Source of the DNA: DASYTH01 sp035712165 | GTDB taxonomy: Bacteria > Actinomycetota > Actinomycetes > Mycobacteriales > Pseudonocardiaceae | DNA length: 31,089 nt | NCBI RefSeq assembly: GCF_035712165.1 | Contig: NZ_DASTBH010000076.1 | Location: forward strand, 1 to 31,089 | Reading direction: 5' to 3' | In this document: positions 16,411 through 25,393 of the stretch, piece after piece | Numbering within the stretch: position 1 is the first letter of the stretch | Layout of the letters: every line of letters begins with the position of its first letter | Made by a program: the position numbers and the translations under genes | The notes under the pieces: model-generated | The model's database searches: none | What the model saw: only the letters and a program-made list of their open reading frames with translations | What the model was told of the DNA's origin: nothing

Positions 16411-16443
16411 GGGCTAGCGGTTCCGTTCTGGGAGAATCCGCAC

Positions 16444-17457
16444 GTGTCGACCGAACGCCCCCGGGTACTGTCCGGCATCCAGCCGACCGGCGAGTCCTTT
16501 CACCTCGGCAACTATCTCGGCGCGTTGCGCCAGTGGGTGGCGCTGCAGGACACGCATGACGCGTTCTATTTCGTCGCCGATCTGCACGCGCTGACCGTCG
16601 ACTACGACCCGAAGGTGCTCAGCGCCCGGACCCACAACTCGGTCGCGCAGCTGCTGGCCGTGGGGCTGGACCCGGAGCGGGCCACCCTGTTCGTGCAGAG
16701 CCATGTGCACGAACACGCCGAGCTGGGCTGGGTGATGCAGTGCCTGACCGGTTTCGGCGAGGCCAGCCGGATGGTGCAGTTCAAGGACAAGTCGGCCAAG
16801 CAGGGCGCGGACCGGGTCAGCGTCGGGCTGTTCTCCTACCCGTCGCTGCAGGCGGCCGACATTCTGGTGTACCGGCCGCAGTACGTGCCGGTCGGCGAGG
16901 ACCAGCGGCAGCACCTGGAGCTGACCCGGGACCTGGCGCAGCGGTTCAACTCCCGGTTCGGCAAGGCGTTCGTCCCGCCGGATCCGTACATCCTCAAGGA
17001 CGCGGCCAAGATCTACGACCTGCAGGAGCCCGGCGCCAAGATGAGCAAGTCGGCGTCCAGCCCGGCGGGAATCGTCGAGTTGCTGGACGAGCCGAAGGCG
17101 TCGGCGAAGAAGATCCGCTCGGCGGTCACCGACGCCGGTCGCGAGGTCATCTACGACCCGGAGCGCAAACCCGGCGTGTCCAACCTGCTGGTGATCTACT
17201 CGGCGCTGGCCGGGAGCGCCATCGGCGACCTGGAGGACGAGTACGCGGGGCGGGGTTACGGCGACCTCAAGAAGGACCTCGGCGAGGTGCTGGTCGAGTG
17301 GGTCACGCCGATCCGCGACCAGGTGCGCACCTACCTGGCCGACCCGGCCGAGCTGGACAAGATCCTGCACCGGGGCGCCGAGCGGGCCCGCGAGGTCGCC
17401 GCCGCGACCCTGCGCACCGTCTACGACCGGCTGGGGCTGCTCCGCCCGGCCGGCTGA
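16444..17457 (+). CDS. trpS: Tryptophan--tRNA ligase
   Basis: Class I aminoacyl-tRNA synthetase that charges tRNA-Trp. At 337 residues it is of normal bacterial length. SGIQPTGESFHLGNYLGAL contains the HIGH-equivalent (HLGN) and AKMSKSASS the KMSKS loop. YFVADLHALT, VMQCLTGFGEASRM and PVGEDQRQHLELTRDLA are typical of TrpRS. The GTG start at 16444 follows GGGAGA by 8 nt; the frame is open far upstream but that part runs antisense to the protease gene. YihY follows after 15 bp. Confidence 0.97.
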   Translation: MSTERPRVLSGIQPTGESFHLGNYLGALRQWVALQDTHDAFYFVADLHALTVDYDPKVLSARTHNSVAQLLAVGLDPERATLFVQSHVHEHAELGWVMQCLTGFGEASRMVQFKDKSAKQGADRVSVGLFSYPSLQAADILVYRPQYVPVGEDQRQHLELTRDLAQRFNSRFGKAFVPPDPYILKDAAKIYDLQEPGAKMSKSASSPAGIVELLDEPKASAKKIRSAVTDAGREVIYDPERKPGVSNLLVIYSALAGSAIGDLEDEYAGRGYGDLKKDLGEVLVEWVTPIRDQVRTYLADPAELDKILHRGAERAREVAAATLRTVYDRLGLLRPAG

Positions 17458-17459
17458 GC

Positions 17460-17465
17460 TAGCGT
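17460..17465 (+). promoter_or_regulatory. -10 box of the YihY gene, leaderless spacing
   Basis: TAGCGT lies exactly 7 nt before the GTG at 17473, overlapping the sequence just after the trpS stop; no ribosome site is present. Confidence 0.55.
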
Positions 17466-17472
17466 CTGCCTG

Positions 17473-18492
17473 GTGCCAGCCGAGGACACACCCAGGAAGT
17501 CCTTCCTGAGCAGACTGCGCGACCGGCCCAGCGTCGACCACCTGATCCGCGCGGGCGACAGCTACATCACGCACAACGGTGACCACTACGCCGCGGCGAT
17601 CACCTACTTCAGCGTGCTCTCGCTGCTGCCGATGGTCATGATCGCGTTCGCGGTCGCCGGGTTCTTCCTGGCCGGCAACGAAGAACTGCTGCGGGAGATC
17701 CAGCAGGGCATCACCGAGGCGGCGCCGCCTGCGTTCGCCGACTTCATCAACGACCTGATCAACCAGGCCATCAACGCCCGCACCTCGGTCGGCGTGGTCG
17801 GTCTGGTGATCGCCGCCTACTCCGGGCTGGGCTGGATGACCAGCCTGCGCGACGCGCTGAGCGCGATGTGGCAGCACGCCATCCCGGACCGGCCGTTCCT
17901 GCGCAACCTGCTATCCGACCTGCTGTCCCTGATCAGCCTCGGGCTCGCGTTGCTGGTCTCGCTGAGCATCACCACGCTCGGCACCGGGCTCGGCGACAGC
18001 CTGCTGCGCTGGCTGGGGCTCGACGACGACGGGTGGGCGGTGTTCCTGTTGTTGCTGGCCTCCATCGGGCTGTCGCTGGTGATCAACTGGCTGTTGTTCC
18101 TGTGGGTGCTCACCCGGCTGCCCCGGCAGCGGGTCAGCGCCCGAGCGGCCATGCGGGGCGCGGTGTTCATGGCGGTCGGGTTCGAGATTCTCAAGCAGGG
18201 GGCCACGATCTTCCTGTCGTTCGTGACCGACACGCCGACCTGGAAGCTGTTCGGTCCGATCATCGGCCTGCTGCTGTTCGCGAACCTGGTGTCCCGGCTG
18301 CTGTTGTTCGTCACCGCGTGGACGGCGACCGCCCGCGAGAACCTCGACCAGGCGCCTGCGGTGAGCTCGCCCGTGGTGATCCGGCCGGTGGTCGAGGTGC
18401 ACAAGGGTCCCCGGATCCGGGACGGCGCGGCGCTGCTGGGCACCGGGCTGTTGCTCGGCGTCCTGTGGGACCGGCGCAGACGACAGCGTTAG
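17473..18492 (+). CDS. YihY/BrkB-family inner membrane protein
   Basis: A 339-residue protein with about six membrane helices. Typical family features are the N-terminal HNGDHYAAAITYFSVLSLLPM (residues ~34-54, quoted as two parts: HNGDHYAAAITYF and SVLSLLPM), AYSGLGWMTSLRDALSAMW in the second half of the first domain, and RLPRQRVSARAAMRGA before the last helices. Formerly mis-called ribonuclease BN; transport or envelope functions have been suggested but none is settled. It lies immediately after trpS but seems to have its own leaderless promoter. It converges with the carboxypeptidase gene, with only 10 bp between the stops. Confidence 0.88.
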   Translation: MPAEDTPRKSFLSRLRDRPSVDHLIRAGDSYITHNGDHYAAAITYFSVLSLLPMVMIAFAVAGFFLAGNEELLREIQQGITEAAPPAFADFINDLINQAINARTSVGVVGLVIAAYSGLGWMTSLRDALSAMWQHAIPDRPFLRNLLSDLLSLISLGLALLVSLSITTLGTGLGDSLLRWLGLDDDGWAVFLLLLASIGLSLVINWLLFLWVLTRLPRQRVSARAAMRGAVFMAVGFEILKQGATIFLSFVTDTPTWKLFGPIIGLLLFANLVSRLLLFVTAWTATARENLDQAPAVSSPVVIRPVVEVHKGPRIRDGAALLGTGLLLGVLWDRRRRQR

Positions 18493-18502
18493 GCGCGAAC
18501 GG

Positions 18503-19810
18503 TCAGCCGGCGGCGGACCGGACGGCCCGGGCCCGGCGGCGTCGCCACCACATCGCGGTGGAGATCAGCACGGCGACCCCGGCCAGCACCACCAGCGGCA
18601 GGCCGACGTTGCCGAACGCCGACCGGGAGACGGCTTCGGCGTCCTCGGTGGTGTTGCCACCGGAGACCGGCATCAGCTCGGCGCTGTCGGCGCCGCTGAC
18701 GTCGCCCTTGGGCTGAGCCTCGGGGGCCCGGTCGACGAGCTCGCCGACCTGCCGGCTGCCCGACTTGACCAGCGTGAACCCGTAGTCGAGCAAACTCGCC
18801 GCCTGGTCGGACAGCGGGCCGGGGGCGCGCTCGCCGCGCAGCAGCACGACGGCCAGCCGGTGCCCGTCCCGCTCGGCGGCGCCGAGGTAGGTGTGCCGGG
18901 CGTCGTCGGTGAACCCGGTCTTGCCGCCCAGGAAGCCGGCGTAGCCGCGGAGCAGCTTGTTGTCGTTGTTGACCTTGAAGCCCGGCTTGGCGGCGAAGCC
19001 CGGGAAGTCGATCTGGCGGGTGCCGGCCGCCTCGGCGAACTCCTTGTGCTTCATCGCGGCCCGGAAGATCAGGCTCTGGTCGTAGGCCGAGGTGGTCATG
19101 CCGGGCCCGTCCAGGCCCGACGGTGTGGCCGCGCGGGTGTCCAGCGCGCCGAGCTCGCGAGCCACCGAGTTCATCTTGTCCAGCGTGGCCGGCACGCCGC
19201 CGAGGGCCCGGGCCAGAGCGTGCGCCGCGTCGTTGCCGGAGTGCATGACCAGGGCGAACAGCAGTTGGCGGACCGTGTACTGGCCGCCGGCGCCGAGGCC
19301 GACCCGGGTGCCCTCCTGGTTGGCGTCCTCCTCGGTGCCGACCACCACCATGTCCGGGCGGAGCTCCCGGATCGTCACGATCGCCAGCAGCACCTTGATC
19401 AGTGAGGCGGGGCGTTCGCGGGCATGCGGGTCCTTGGCGGCGAGCACGGCGCCGGTGTCCAGGTCACTGACGATCCAGGACGCCGCGGTGATCGGCGGTG
19501 GCTCGGCGGCGCCGGAGGGGTGGATCTGGCCGCACTCACCCATCCGGGGACCGCCGACCGGGTCAGCCGGGACAGGCAGTGGCGCCGGCCGCTCGGCGCC
19601 CGGCGCGGGCTCCTCGGAGGTGTCGATCGGGGCCGGCGGAACGTCCCGGTTCGGGCACGCGGACTCCGTCGGGGTGTTGGTGCCCGGCTGCGCCTTGCGC
19701 GGCAACCGGGTCGCCGACGAGACGCCCGGTGTGGTGAACAGGGCGGCGGTGATCAGCACGAACAGCGAGACCACCAGGGCCGGAACTGATCTGCTCACGG
19801 TGCAACGCAC
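18503..19810 (-). CDS. D-alanyl-D-alanine carboxypeptidase (S11, DacA/DacC-type PBP)
   Basis: Low-molecular-weight penicillin-binding protein that trims the terminal D-Ala from peptidoglycan stem peptides outside the membrane. It is 435 residues long: an N-terminal signal or anchor (about residues 8-33), a Pro-rich linker (about 40-100), and the S11 domain with all three active-site motifs, S136-LIK139, SGN at 191-193 and KTG at 297-299. A C-terminal membrane helix (LPLVVLAGVAVLISTAMWW) ends in RRRR. The double anchor is common in actinobacterial members. The GTG at 19810 has a -10 box 6 nt upstream and no ribosome site, so a leaderless transcript is likely. Confidence 0.93.
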   Translation of the reverse strand: MRCTVSRSVPALVVSLFVLITAALFTTPGVSSATRLPRKAQPGTNTPTESACPNRDVPPAPIDTSEEPAPGAERPAPLPVPADPVGGPRMGECGQIHPSGAAEPPPITAASWIVSDLDTGAVLAAKDPHARERPASLIKVLLAIVTIRELRPDMVVVGTEEDANQEGTRVGLGAGGQYTVRQLLFALVMHSGNDAAHALARALGGVPATLDKMNSVARELGALDTRAATPSGLDGPGMTTSAYDQSLIFRAAMKHKEFAEAAGTRQIDFPGFAAKPGFKVNNDNKLLRGYAGFLGGKTGFTDDARHTYLGAAERDGHRLAVVLLRGERAPGPLSDQAASLLDYGFTLVKSGSRQVGELVDRAPEAQPKGDVSGADSAELMPVSGGNTTEDAEAVSRSAFGNVGLPLVVLAGVAVLISTAMWWRRRRARAVRSAAG

Positions 19811-19816
19811 GTGTGC

Positions 19817-19822
19817 AGACTA
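19817..19822 (-). promoter_or_regulatory. -10 box of the carboxypeptidase gene, leaderless spacing
   Basis: TAGTCT on the minus strand, exactly 6 nt before the GTG at 19810. The remaining divergent gap to 20021 holds a GGTACGGTTCGG -10-like block at about 19979 for the next plus-strand gene and nothing else that I can identify. Confidence 0.55.
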
Positions 19823-20021
19823 GGGCCAACGGTGACCGGCCCGCTCGCCACCCCTCATGGCCCGGCGTGCCACGGTCGTGTTTCGTGCCTCCAAATGGGG
19901 GATTACCTAGGCAACTCTTTGTAGTCGTCCCTGCACCGGACGCGCAGCCTCGGCTTGCCGCCGTGGACGATCATCTCGCGGTACGGTTCGGCGCGGCGGG
20001 ACCGCGACAAGAGGAGAGTCC

Positions 20022-20369
20022 GTGGGGTTCGTACGGGATCTGCTGGTCTTCTTCCACCTGCTGGGCATGGCGATGCTGGTGGCGATGTTCTTCGTGCAGC
20101 TGCGTGCCGGCGCCGAGGCCCGGTTGTCCGTCGGCTGGCTGCACGCCGCCGGCCTGCAGCTGGTCACCGGCGTGGCCCTGCAACTGCTCGCCCCGGCCAC
20201 CGGCGCCCACTACAACAACGCCAAGCTCGGCATCAAGCTCCTCGTGCTGGTCGCGATCGGTGTGATCGCGCTGGTGTTCCGGCTGCGCACCACGGCGCCG
20301 CCCCGGTGGGTGCCGATCACCCTCCTCGGCCTGGTCGTCCTCAACGTCGGCCTGGCCGTCTTCTGGTGA
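20022..20369 (+). CDS. Small integral membrane protein
   Basis: A 115-residue, four-helix membrane protein: FFHLLGMAMLVAMFFVQL, a second segment around AAGLQLVTGVALQLLA, LGIKLLVLVAIGVIALVFRL and VPITLLGLVVLNVGLAVFW. It resembles uncharacterised actinobacterial integral membrane proteins of similar size. His12 in helix 1 and NAKLGIK before helix 3 stand out as polar residues. Function is unknown. GAGGAGAG lies 6 nt before the GTG. Its TGA directly abuts the minus-strand TGA of the glucosidase gene (TGATCA at 20367-20372). Confidence 0.78.
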   Translation: MGFVRDLLVFFHLLGMAMLVAMFFVQLRAGAEARLSVGWLHAAGLQLVTGVALQLLAPATGAHYNNAKLGIKLLVLVAIGVIALVFRLRTTAPPRWVPITLLGLVVLNVGLAVFW

Positions 20370-21992
20370 TCAGGGACGCTGGACGCGCAGCCAGGCCGCC
20401 GTGTCCGGCGGCAGCGCCGAGCCGTCCAGCGGCTTGCTGGTCAGCAGCACCGCCTCGTGGTCGGGCAGCGGCACCGCCCCGCCGGAGAGGTTGACCACAC
20501 AGGCGAAGCCGGGGTCGCGGGCGAAGGCCAGCACCCCGGCCGGCGCGGCCAGCCAGCGCAGCGCGCCGTCGCCGAGTGCCGGCTCGGCCGCCCGGAGCCG
20601 CAGCGCGGCCCGGTACAGCTCGAGCATCGAGTGCGGGTCGCCGGTCTGCGCCTCGACGGTGAGGTCCTTCCAGGCCGGCGGCTGCGGCAGCCAGGGCGGC
20701 GCACCGGCGTCCGGCGGGCTGAACCCGAACGGCGGCTCGACCCCCGACCAGGGGATCGGCACCCGGCAGCCGTCCCGGCCCGGGTCGGTGCCGCCGGAGC
20801 GGTGGAACATCGGGTCCTGGAGCAGGTGCCGGGGGATGTCCTCGACCTCCCACAGGCCCAGCTCCTCACCCTGGTACAGGTAGGCGGCGCCGGGCAGGGC
20901 CAGGCACAGCAGCGCCCCGGCCCGGGCCCGGCGGGCGCCGAGCTCGAGGTCCAGCGGCAGGCCCTGGCGGCGCAGCCGGTCCGGAAAGCTGAACCCGCTG
21001 TCCGCCCGTCCGAACCGGCTGACCGGCCGGGTCACGTCGTGGTTGGACAGCACCCAGGAGGCGGGGGCCGCCACCGGCTCGTGGGCGAGCATCGACTCGT
21101 CGATCGCGGCCCGCAGCCGGCCGGCGTCCCACGGGCAGCACAGGAACTCGAAGTTGAACGCGGCGTGCAGTTCGTCCGGGCGCAGGTAGGCGGCGAACCG
21201 CTGATGGTCGGGCAGCCACACCTCGCCGATCAGCACCCGGTCGCCGGGGTAGCCGTCGGTCAGCGCGCGCCACTCCCGGTAGATCTCGTGGACGCCGTCC
21301 ATGTCCGTGTACGCGGTCTCGCCCTCCAGTTCGAGATCCTTGACCAGGACGGCGGCCGAGTCGATGCGGATGCCGTCCACCCCGTGGTCGAGCCAGAACC
21401 GCAACACGTCCAGGAACTCGGTCCGCACCTCGGGGCTGTTCCAGTTGAAGTCCGGCTGCTGGGCGGCGAACAGGTGCAGGTACCACTCGCCCGGCCGGCC
21501 GTCCGGCTCGGTGACCCGGGTCCAGGCCGGGCCGCCGAAGATCGACCGCAGGTCGGTGGGGGGCGTCGCGCCGTCCGGACCCCGGCCCGGCCGGAACCAG
21601 AACCGTTGCCGCTGCGGCGATCCCGGCCCGGCCGCCACCGCCTCCCGGAACCACGGATGCGCGTCCGAGCAGTGGTTGGGCACGATGTCGATCACGACCC
21701 GCAGGTCGTGGCCGTGCGCGTCGCGGATCAGCCGGTCGGCCTGCTCGATGGTGCCGAACATCGGGTCGATGTCCCGGTAGTCGGCGACGTCGTACCCGGC
21801 GTCGGCCATCGGCGAGGGGTACCACGGGCTGAACCAGAGCGCGTCCACCCCGAGCCCGCGCAGGTACGGCAGCCGCTCGGAGATGCCCGCCAGGTCACCG
21901 ATTCCGTCCCCGTTGGCGTCGGCGAAGCTGCGCGGGTACACCTGGTAGATCACCGCGCCGCGCCACCACGGCGCATTGTCTACTCTGGACAC
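20370..21992 (-). CDS. GH13-family alpha-glucosidase
   Basis: A 540-residue cytosolic glycoside hydrolase with no signal peptide, expected to cut imported alpha-glucosides or maltodextrins. It opens WWRGAVIYQVYPRSFADANG. The (beta/alpha)8 catalytic residues are Asp211 (nucleophile, in GIRIDSAAV), Glu257 (acid/base, in IGEVWL) and Asp319 (in LSNHDVTRP). DIVPNHCSD is conserved region I and GAAYLYQGEELGL follows the barrel. It is the last gene of the sugar-transport operon, 19 bp after the second permease. The GTG at 21992 is the first in-frame start, but its ribosome site is weak. Exact bond specificity (1,4 or 1,6) is not decided. Confidence 0.92.
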   Translation of the reverse strand: MSRVDNAPWWRGAVIYQVYPRSFADANGDGIGDLAGISERLPYLRGLGVDALWFSPWYPSPMADAGYDVADYRDIDPMFGTIEQADRLIRDAHGHDLRVVIDIVPNHCSDAHPWFREAVAAGPGSPQRQRFWFRPGRGPDGATPPTDLRSIFGGPAWTRVTEPDGRPGEWYLHLFAAQQPDFNWNSPEVRTEFLDVLRFWLDHGVDGIRIDSAAVLVKDLELEGETAYTDMDGVHEIYREWRALTDGYPGDRVLIGEVWLPDHQRFAAYLRPDELHAAFNFEFLCCPWDAGRLRAAIDESMLAHEPVAAPASWVLSNHDVTRPVSRFGRADSGFSFPDRLRRQGLPLDLELGARRARAGALLCLALPGAAYLYQGEELGLWEVEDIPRHLLQDPMFHRSGGTDPGRDGCRVPIPWSGVEPPFGFSPPDAGAPPWLPQPPAWKDLTVEAQTGDPHSMLELYRAALRLRAAEPALGDGALRWLAAPAGVLAFARDPGFACVVNLSGGAVPLPDHEAVLLTSKPLDGSALPPDTAAWLRVQRP

Positions 21993-22011
21993 ACTGGACT
22001 CATTTCTGTAG

Positions 22012-22980
22012 TCAGCCCTTGAGACTGCCGGCCGACAGTCCGCCGAGGATGCTGCGCTGGAAGATCAGGAACACCAACACCATGGGTACGCTGGCGATCA
22101 CCAGACCGGCCATCAACTCGTTCAGCGCCACCTGGCTGGTCATCGACAACCGGGACAGCGCCACGCTCAGTGTCTGCGCCTCCGGGTCCGGCAACACCAG
22201 CAGCGGCCAGAGGAAGTCCTTCCAGCCGGCGATGATGATGAAGATCGAGACCACGCCGAGCACCGGCCGGGACAGCGGCAGCACGATGCTGACCAGCACC
22301 CGCAGCCGGCCGGCGCCGTCGATGCTCGCGGCGTCGATCAGCTCATGCGGGATCTGGTCGAAGAACCGCTTCAGCAGGTAGATGTTGAACGCGTTGGCCA
22401 CCCCGGGCAGCCACAGCGCCCACGGCGTGTTCAGCAGGTTCACGTGCACGACCGGCACGTCGGCCACGGTCAGGTAGGCCGGCACCAGCAGCGCGCTGGC
22501 CGGCAGCATCAGCGTGGCCAGCATCATCCCGAGCACCAGCGATCCCAGCACCGGGCGCAGCCGGGACAGCGCGTACGCGGCGGCCACGTCGAAGACGAGT
22601 TGGAACAGCCAGCCCCCCACCGCGTAGAACACCGTGTTGACGAAGTAGTGCGCGATACTCAGCCGCTCCCAGGCCTCCACATAGGACTCCGGGTGGAAGG
22701 TGTGCGGGTACAGCGTGGGGGTCGGCTGGGCCAGCTCGGTGGGATGCTTGACCGCGCCGGTGATCATCCAGTAGAGCGGGAAGAAGAACACCAGCAGGAA
22801 CACCACGGTCGTCGCGGCCAGCACAGCGAAGTAGACCGCCCGGCCGCGCCGGCTGCGCAGCCGCTCCGGAGAGATCAGCGTCCGCGGCCCGCCGATCCCG
22901 GGCCGGCGGCGCCGGGGCGGGCCGGGCGCCGGAGCCCGCGGGCCGGCCGGCAGTGCGGGGGGCGAGGAGATGACGGTCAT
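22012..22980 (-). CDS. Carbohydrate ABC transporter permease (MalG type)
   Basis: A 322-residue inner-membrane permease. A Pro/Arg-rich cytosolic N-terminus (about 45 residues) precedes six membrane helices. The cytoplasmic loop with DAASIDGAGRLRVLVSIVLPL is the EAA motif that contacts the ATPase. FNIYLLKRFFDQIPHELIDAA and the C-terminal QRSILGGLSAGSLKG are typical of MalG-like subunits. The ATG overlaps the stop of the partner permease as ATGA. Confidence 0.93.
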   Translation of the reverse strand: MTVISSPPALPAGPRAPAPGPPRRRRPGIGGPRTLISPERLRSRRGRAVYFAVLAATTVVFLLVFFFPLYWMITGAVKHPTELAQPTPTLYPHTFHPESYVEAWERLSIAHYFVNTVFYAVGGWLFQLVFDVAAAYALSRLRPVLGSLVLGMMLATLMLPASALLVPAYLTVADVPVVHVNLLNTPWALWLPGVANAFNIYLLKRFFDQIPHELIDAASIDGAGRLRVLVSIVLPLSRPVLGVVSIFIIIAGWKDFLWPLLVLPDPEAQTLSVALSRLSMTSQVALNELMAGLVIASVPMVLVFLIFQRSILGGLSAGSLKG

Positions 22981-23876
22981 GTGCGCTCCCTGGTCAACCA
23001 CAGGTACGCCGCGGAGAACATTCCGAGAACCACGAACAGCAGCACGGTCATCGCCGCGGCCAGACCGAAGTCGTGGTTGACGGTGAACGCGTACCGGTAG
23101 ATCAGCACCATCACCGTGATCGTGTCCGGGTTGGTGGTGCCGGTGAGCTGGTACGGCTCGATGAACACCTGCATCGTGGCCACGATCTGCAGCAGCAGCA
23201 ACACGATCATGACGAACCGCAGCTGTGGCAGGGTCACGTGGCGCAGCCGCTGCCACAGGCTCGCGCCCTCCAGTTCGGCCGCCTCGTACAGCTCACCGGG
23301 CACGTTCTGCAGTGCCGCCAGGTAGATCAGCGTCGCGGCGCCCATGTTGGACCAGGTCGCGACCAGCACCAGCGAGATCATCGCGGTGCGGGGCGACTGC
23401 GTCCAGGCCGACTCCGGCAGGTGCAGGCCGCGCAACACCGTGTTGAACAGGCCGTTGCCCGGGTCGTAGAAGTACTGCCAGAGCAGCACGCTCACGATCG
23501 GCGGCAGCATCACCGGCAGGTACACCGCCACCCGGAAGAACCCCCGGAAGTGCCGCAACTCGTTGAGCAGCACGGCGATCAGCAGCGGCAGCAGGTACCC
23601 GAAGACCAGCGCGAGACCGGTGAACAGCAGCGTGTTGCGCCAGGCGGTCCAGAACAGCGGGTCGGCGAACAGCGTCTCGAAGTTGTCCAGCCCGACCCAC
23701 TCCGGGTCGGTGACGAAGTTGACCTGTTGGAAGCTCAGCAGTACGCCGCGCACCAGGGGATACCAGGAGAACAGCGCGAAGCAGACCAGCCCACCGGCCA
23801 GGAACGCGTAGGCGACCAGGTTGTCGGAGACCGAGCGGGGGCGCCGGTGGCGGCGCAGGGCCGGCTGGATCGCCAT
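22977..23876 (-). CDS. Carbohydrate ABC transporter permease (MalF type)
   Basis: A 299-residue permease with six membrane helices. Typical MalF/UgpA-like features are WYPLVRGVLLSFQ after helix 1, WVGLDNFETLFADPLFWTAWRNT, and the EAA loop YEAAELEGASLWQRLRHVTLPQL. The ATG at 23876 follows AAAGGGGG by 7 nt; upstream in-frame codons would run antisense through the binding-protein gene. It is 31 bp downstream of the binding-protein gene and coupled to the MalG-type permease. Confidence 0.93.
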   Translation of the reverse strand: MAIQPALRRHRRPRSVSDNLVAYAFLAGGLVCFALFSWYPLVRGVLLSFQQVNFVTDPEWVGLDNFETLFADPLFWTAWRNTLLFTGLALVFGYLLPLLIAVLLNELRHFRGFFRVAVYLPVMLPPIVSVLLWQYFYDPGNGLFNTVLRGLHLPESAWTQSPRTAMISLVLVATWSNMGAATLIYLAALQNVPGELYEAAELEGASLWQRLRHVTLPQLRFVMIVLLLLQIVATMQVFIEPYQLTGTTNPDTITVMVLIYRYAFTVNHDFGLAAAMTVLLFVVLGMFSAAYLWLTRERT

Positions 23877-23907
23877 CGGACGCCCCCTTTCTCGGTCGGT
23901 TCTGGCC

Positions 23908-25260
23908 CTATACGGCGGCGAGAATCGAGTTGACCTGCTTCTCCGCGTCGGCCAGCAGCGCGTCGATGTTGGCGTCCCGCTCGGTGAGCACCTTGAGCAT
24001 CGCGGTGTCCAGCACGGCGTAGATCTGTTGCGCGCTCGGCGGTTCGAGCTTGAGCGGGATGTCCGCGCTGCCCTCGGCGAACGGCTTGTAGTTCGCCACC
24101 GGCACGTTGGCGAGCTTGGTGGCCGCCGCCTGCTGCTTCTTGGCGGCCTCACCGGTCCAGATGTTCGGCTCGGGCAGGCCGACCGGGTTCTTGTTGGCCG
24201 CGTCGTACTGGTAGTCGTGCTCGATGCGGTCCGGGTTGTTGTACTTGAACGCCAGCCAGCGCAGCCCGGCCCGGATCTTCTCGGGGCCGGCCTTGGCGTT
24301 GAACATGAAGCCGTCGCCGCCGGCCAGGGTGCCCCGCCCGTCCGGCATCGGGCCGAGGTTGTAGTCGTTGTAGTCGCCCTTGTACTGGTTGACGATCGCC
24401 TTGAGGTTGTCGCCGGTGGCCAGGTACATGCCGAGCTTGCCGGCGGCCATCAGCTGGAGCAGGTCGGCGTACTCGAGTTGCTGGCGCTCGCCCATCGAGT
24501 TGTCGGTCCACCGCATGTCGTGCAGTTGGCGGAGCACCTGCTTGCCCTTGTCGGTGTTGAACGCGGCCTTCCAGGTGTCGCCGTCCTTGACCGCGACGTC
24601 GCCACCCAGCGAGTACAGCTCGGCGGTGAAGTGCCAGCCCCCGGTGTTGCTCTTGCTGTAGTCGCCGTACCCGGCCGTGCCCTCGCCGAGCGCGGCGATC
24701 TTCTGCGCGGCGGTGCGCAGCTCGGCCCAGGTCTTGGGCGGGTTCGCCGGATCGAGCCCGGCCTTGGTGAACAGCGCCTTGCTGTACAGCAGGCCCATCG
24801 AGTAGTTCCGCCAGGGCAGGCCGTAGACCTTGCCGTCCTGGCCGGTGAACACCTTCATCAGCTCCGGCCGGATCTGGCCCGCCGCCGGCACCTGGTCGAG
24901 GTAGGGGGTGATCTCGGCGACCTGCTTGCGGGCGATCAGGTTGGCCGGATCGGTGAAGTAGACGTAGAAGAGGTCCTCGAGCTGACCGCCGGCCAGCTTC
25001 GTGGCGAAGGTCTTGGGGTCCATGTACCCCTCCCGGGCATCGATCTTGATGTCCGGGTTGGCCGCCTCGAACTCGGCCTTGTCATCGAGAAACTTCTTGC
25101 GGTCGACCGCCTCGGTCCCCGGCGGCAGCCCGTTGACCGTGATCGTGACCGGCCCACCCGCGGCGGGCTCGGGGTCCTGCGAGCACCCGGCCACCACGGA
25201 CAGTCCGAGGACACCGGCGAGCAGTACCCCCACCGCGCGGCTCAACGTAGATCGGTTCAT
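23908..25260 (-). CDS. Sugar-binding lipoprotein of ABC transporter (SBP family 1)
   Basis: A 450-residue extracellular solute-binding lipoprotein that delivers sugar to the two downstream permeases. The signal peptide NRSTLSRAVGVLLAGVLGLSVVAGC ends with the lipobox VAGC, Cys25 or so. The mature part has the bilobal pattern of MalE-like proteins (FEAANPDIKIDAREGYMD, VYGLPWRNYSMGLLYSKALF, GKLGMYLATGDN). The Pro/Trp-rich PEPNIWTGEAAK stretch is less common. The ATG at 25260 follows AAGGAAGG by about 8 nt; an open frame to 25344 has no ribosome site and lies in the promoter. Binding to alpha-glucosides is inferred from the GH13 gene in the operon. Confidence 0.93.
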   Translation of the reverse strand: MNRSTLSRAVGVLLAGVLGLSVVAGCSQDPEPAAGGPVTITVNGLPPGTEAVDRKKFLDDKAEFEAANPDIKIDAREGYMDPKTFATKLAGGQLEDLFYVYFTDPANLIARKQVAEITPYLDQVPAAGQIRPELMKVFTGQDGKVYGLPWRNYSMGLLYSKALFTKAGLDPANPPKTWAELRTAAQKIAALGEGTAGYGDYSKSNTGGWHFTAELYSLGGDVAVKDGDTWKAAFNTDKGKQVLRQLHDMRWTDNSMGERQQLEYADLLQLMAAGKLGMYLATGDNLKAIVNQYKGDYNDYNLGPMPDGRGTLAGGDGFMFNAKAGPEKIRAGLRWLAFKYNNPDRIEHDYQYDAANKNPVGLPEPNIWTGEAAKKQQAAATKLANVPVANYKPFAEGSADIPLKLEPPSAQQIYAVLDTAMLKVLTERDANIDALLADAEKQVNSILAAV

Positions 25261-25307
25261 TTCGCCAGCACCTTCCTTGGAGCGGCGTCGACAACTTTGT
25301 GACCCAG

Positions 25308-25336
25308 ACCATACAAACGGGAACAGTGTCGTGCAA
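25308..25336 (-). promoter_or_regulatory. SigA-type promoter of the sugar-uptake operon
   Basis: On the minus strand, TTGCAC (25336-25331) and TATGGT (25313-25308) are separated by exactly 17 bp. The transcription start would be near 25300, giving a leader of about 40 nt with a ribosome site. A dyad, ACAA-CT-TTGT at 25291-25300, sits at the expected start point. TTCTTGCA overlapping the -35 also occurs upstream of the LacI-type gene. Confidence 0.65.
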
Positions 25337-25393
25337 GAACTCAACGGAAGATAGAAATAACTGGATGATCACGGAGATGGGCGCGCGGCATCC

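Noticed and set aside
16275..16443. T-box riboswitch upstream of trpS
   Set aside because: No AGGGTGGNACCGCG-type sequence and no recognisable specifier stem; only simple inverted repeats are present.
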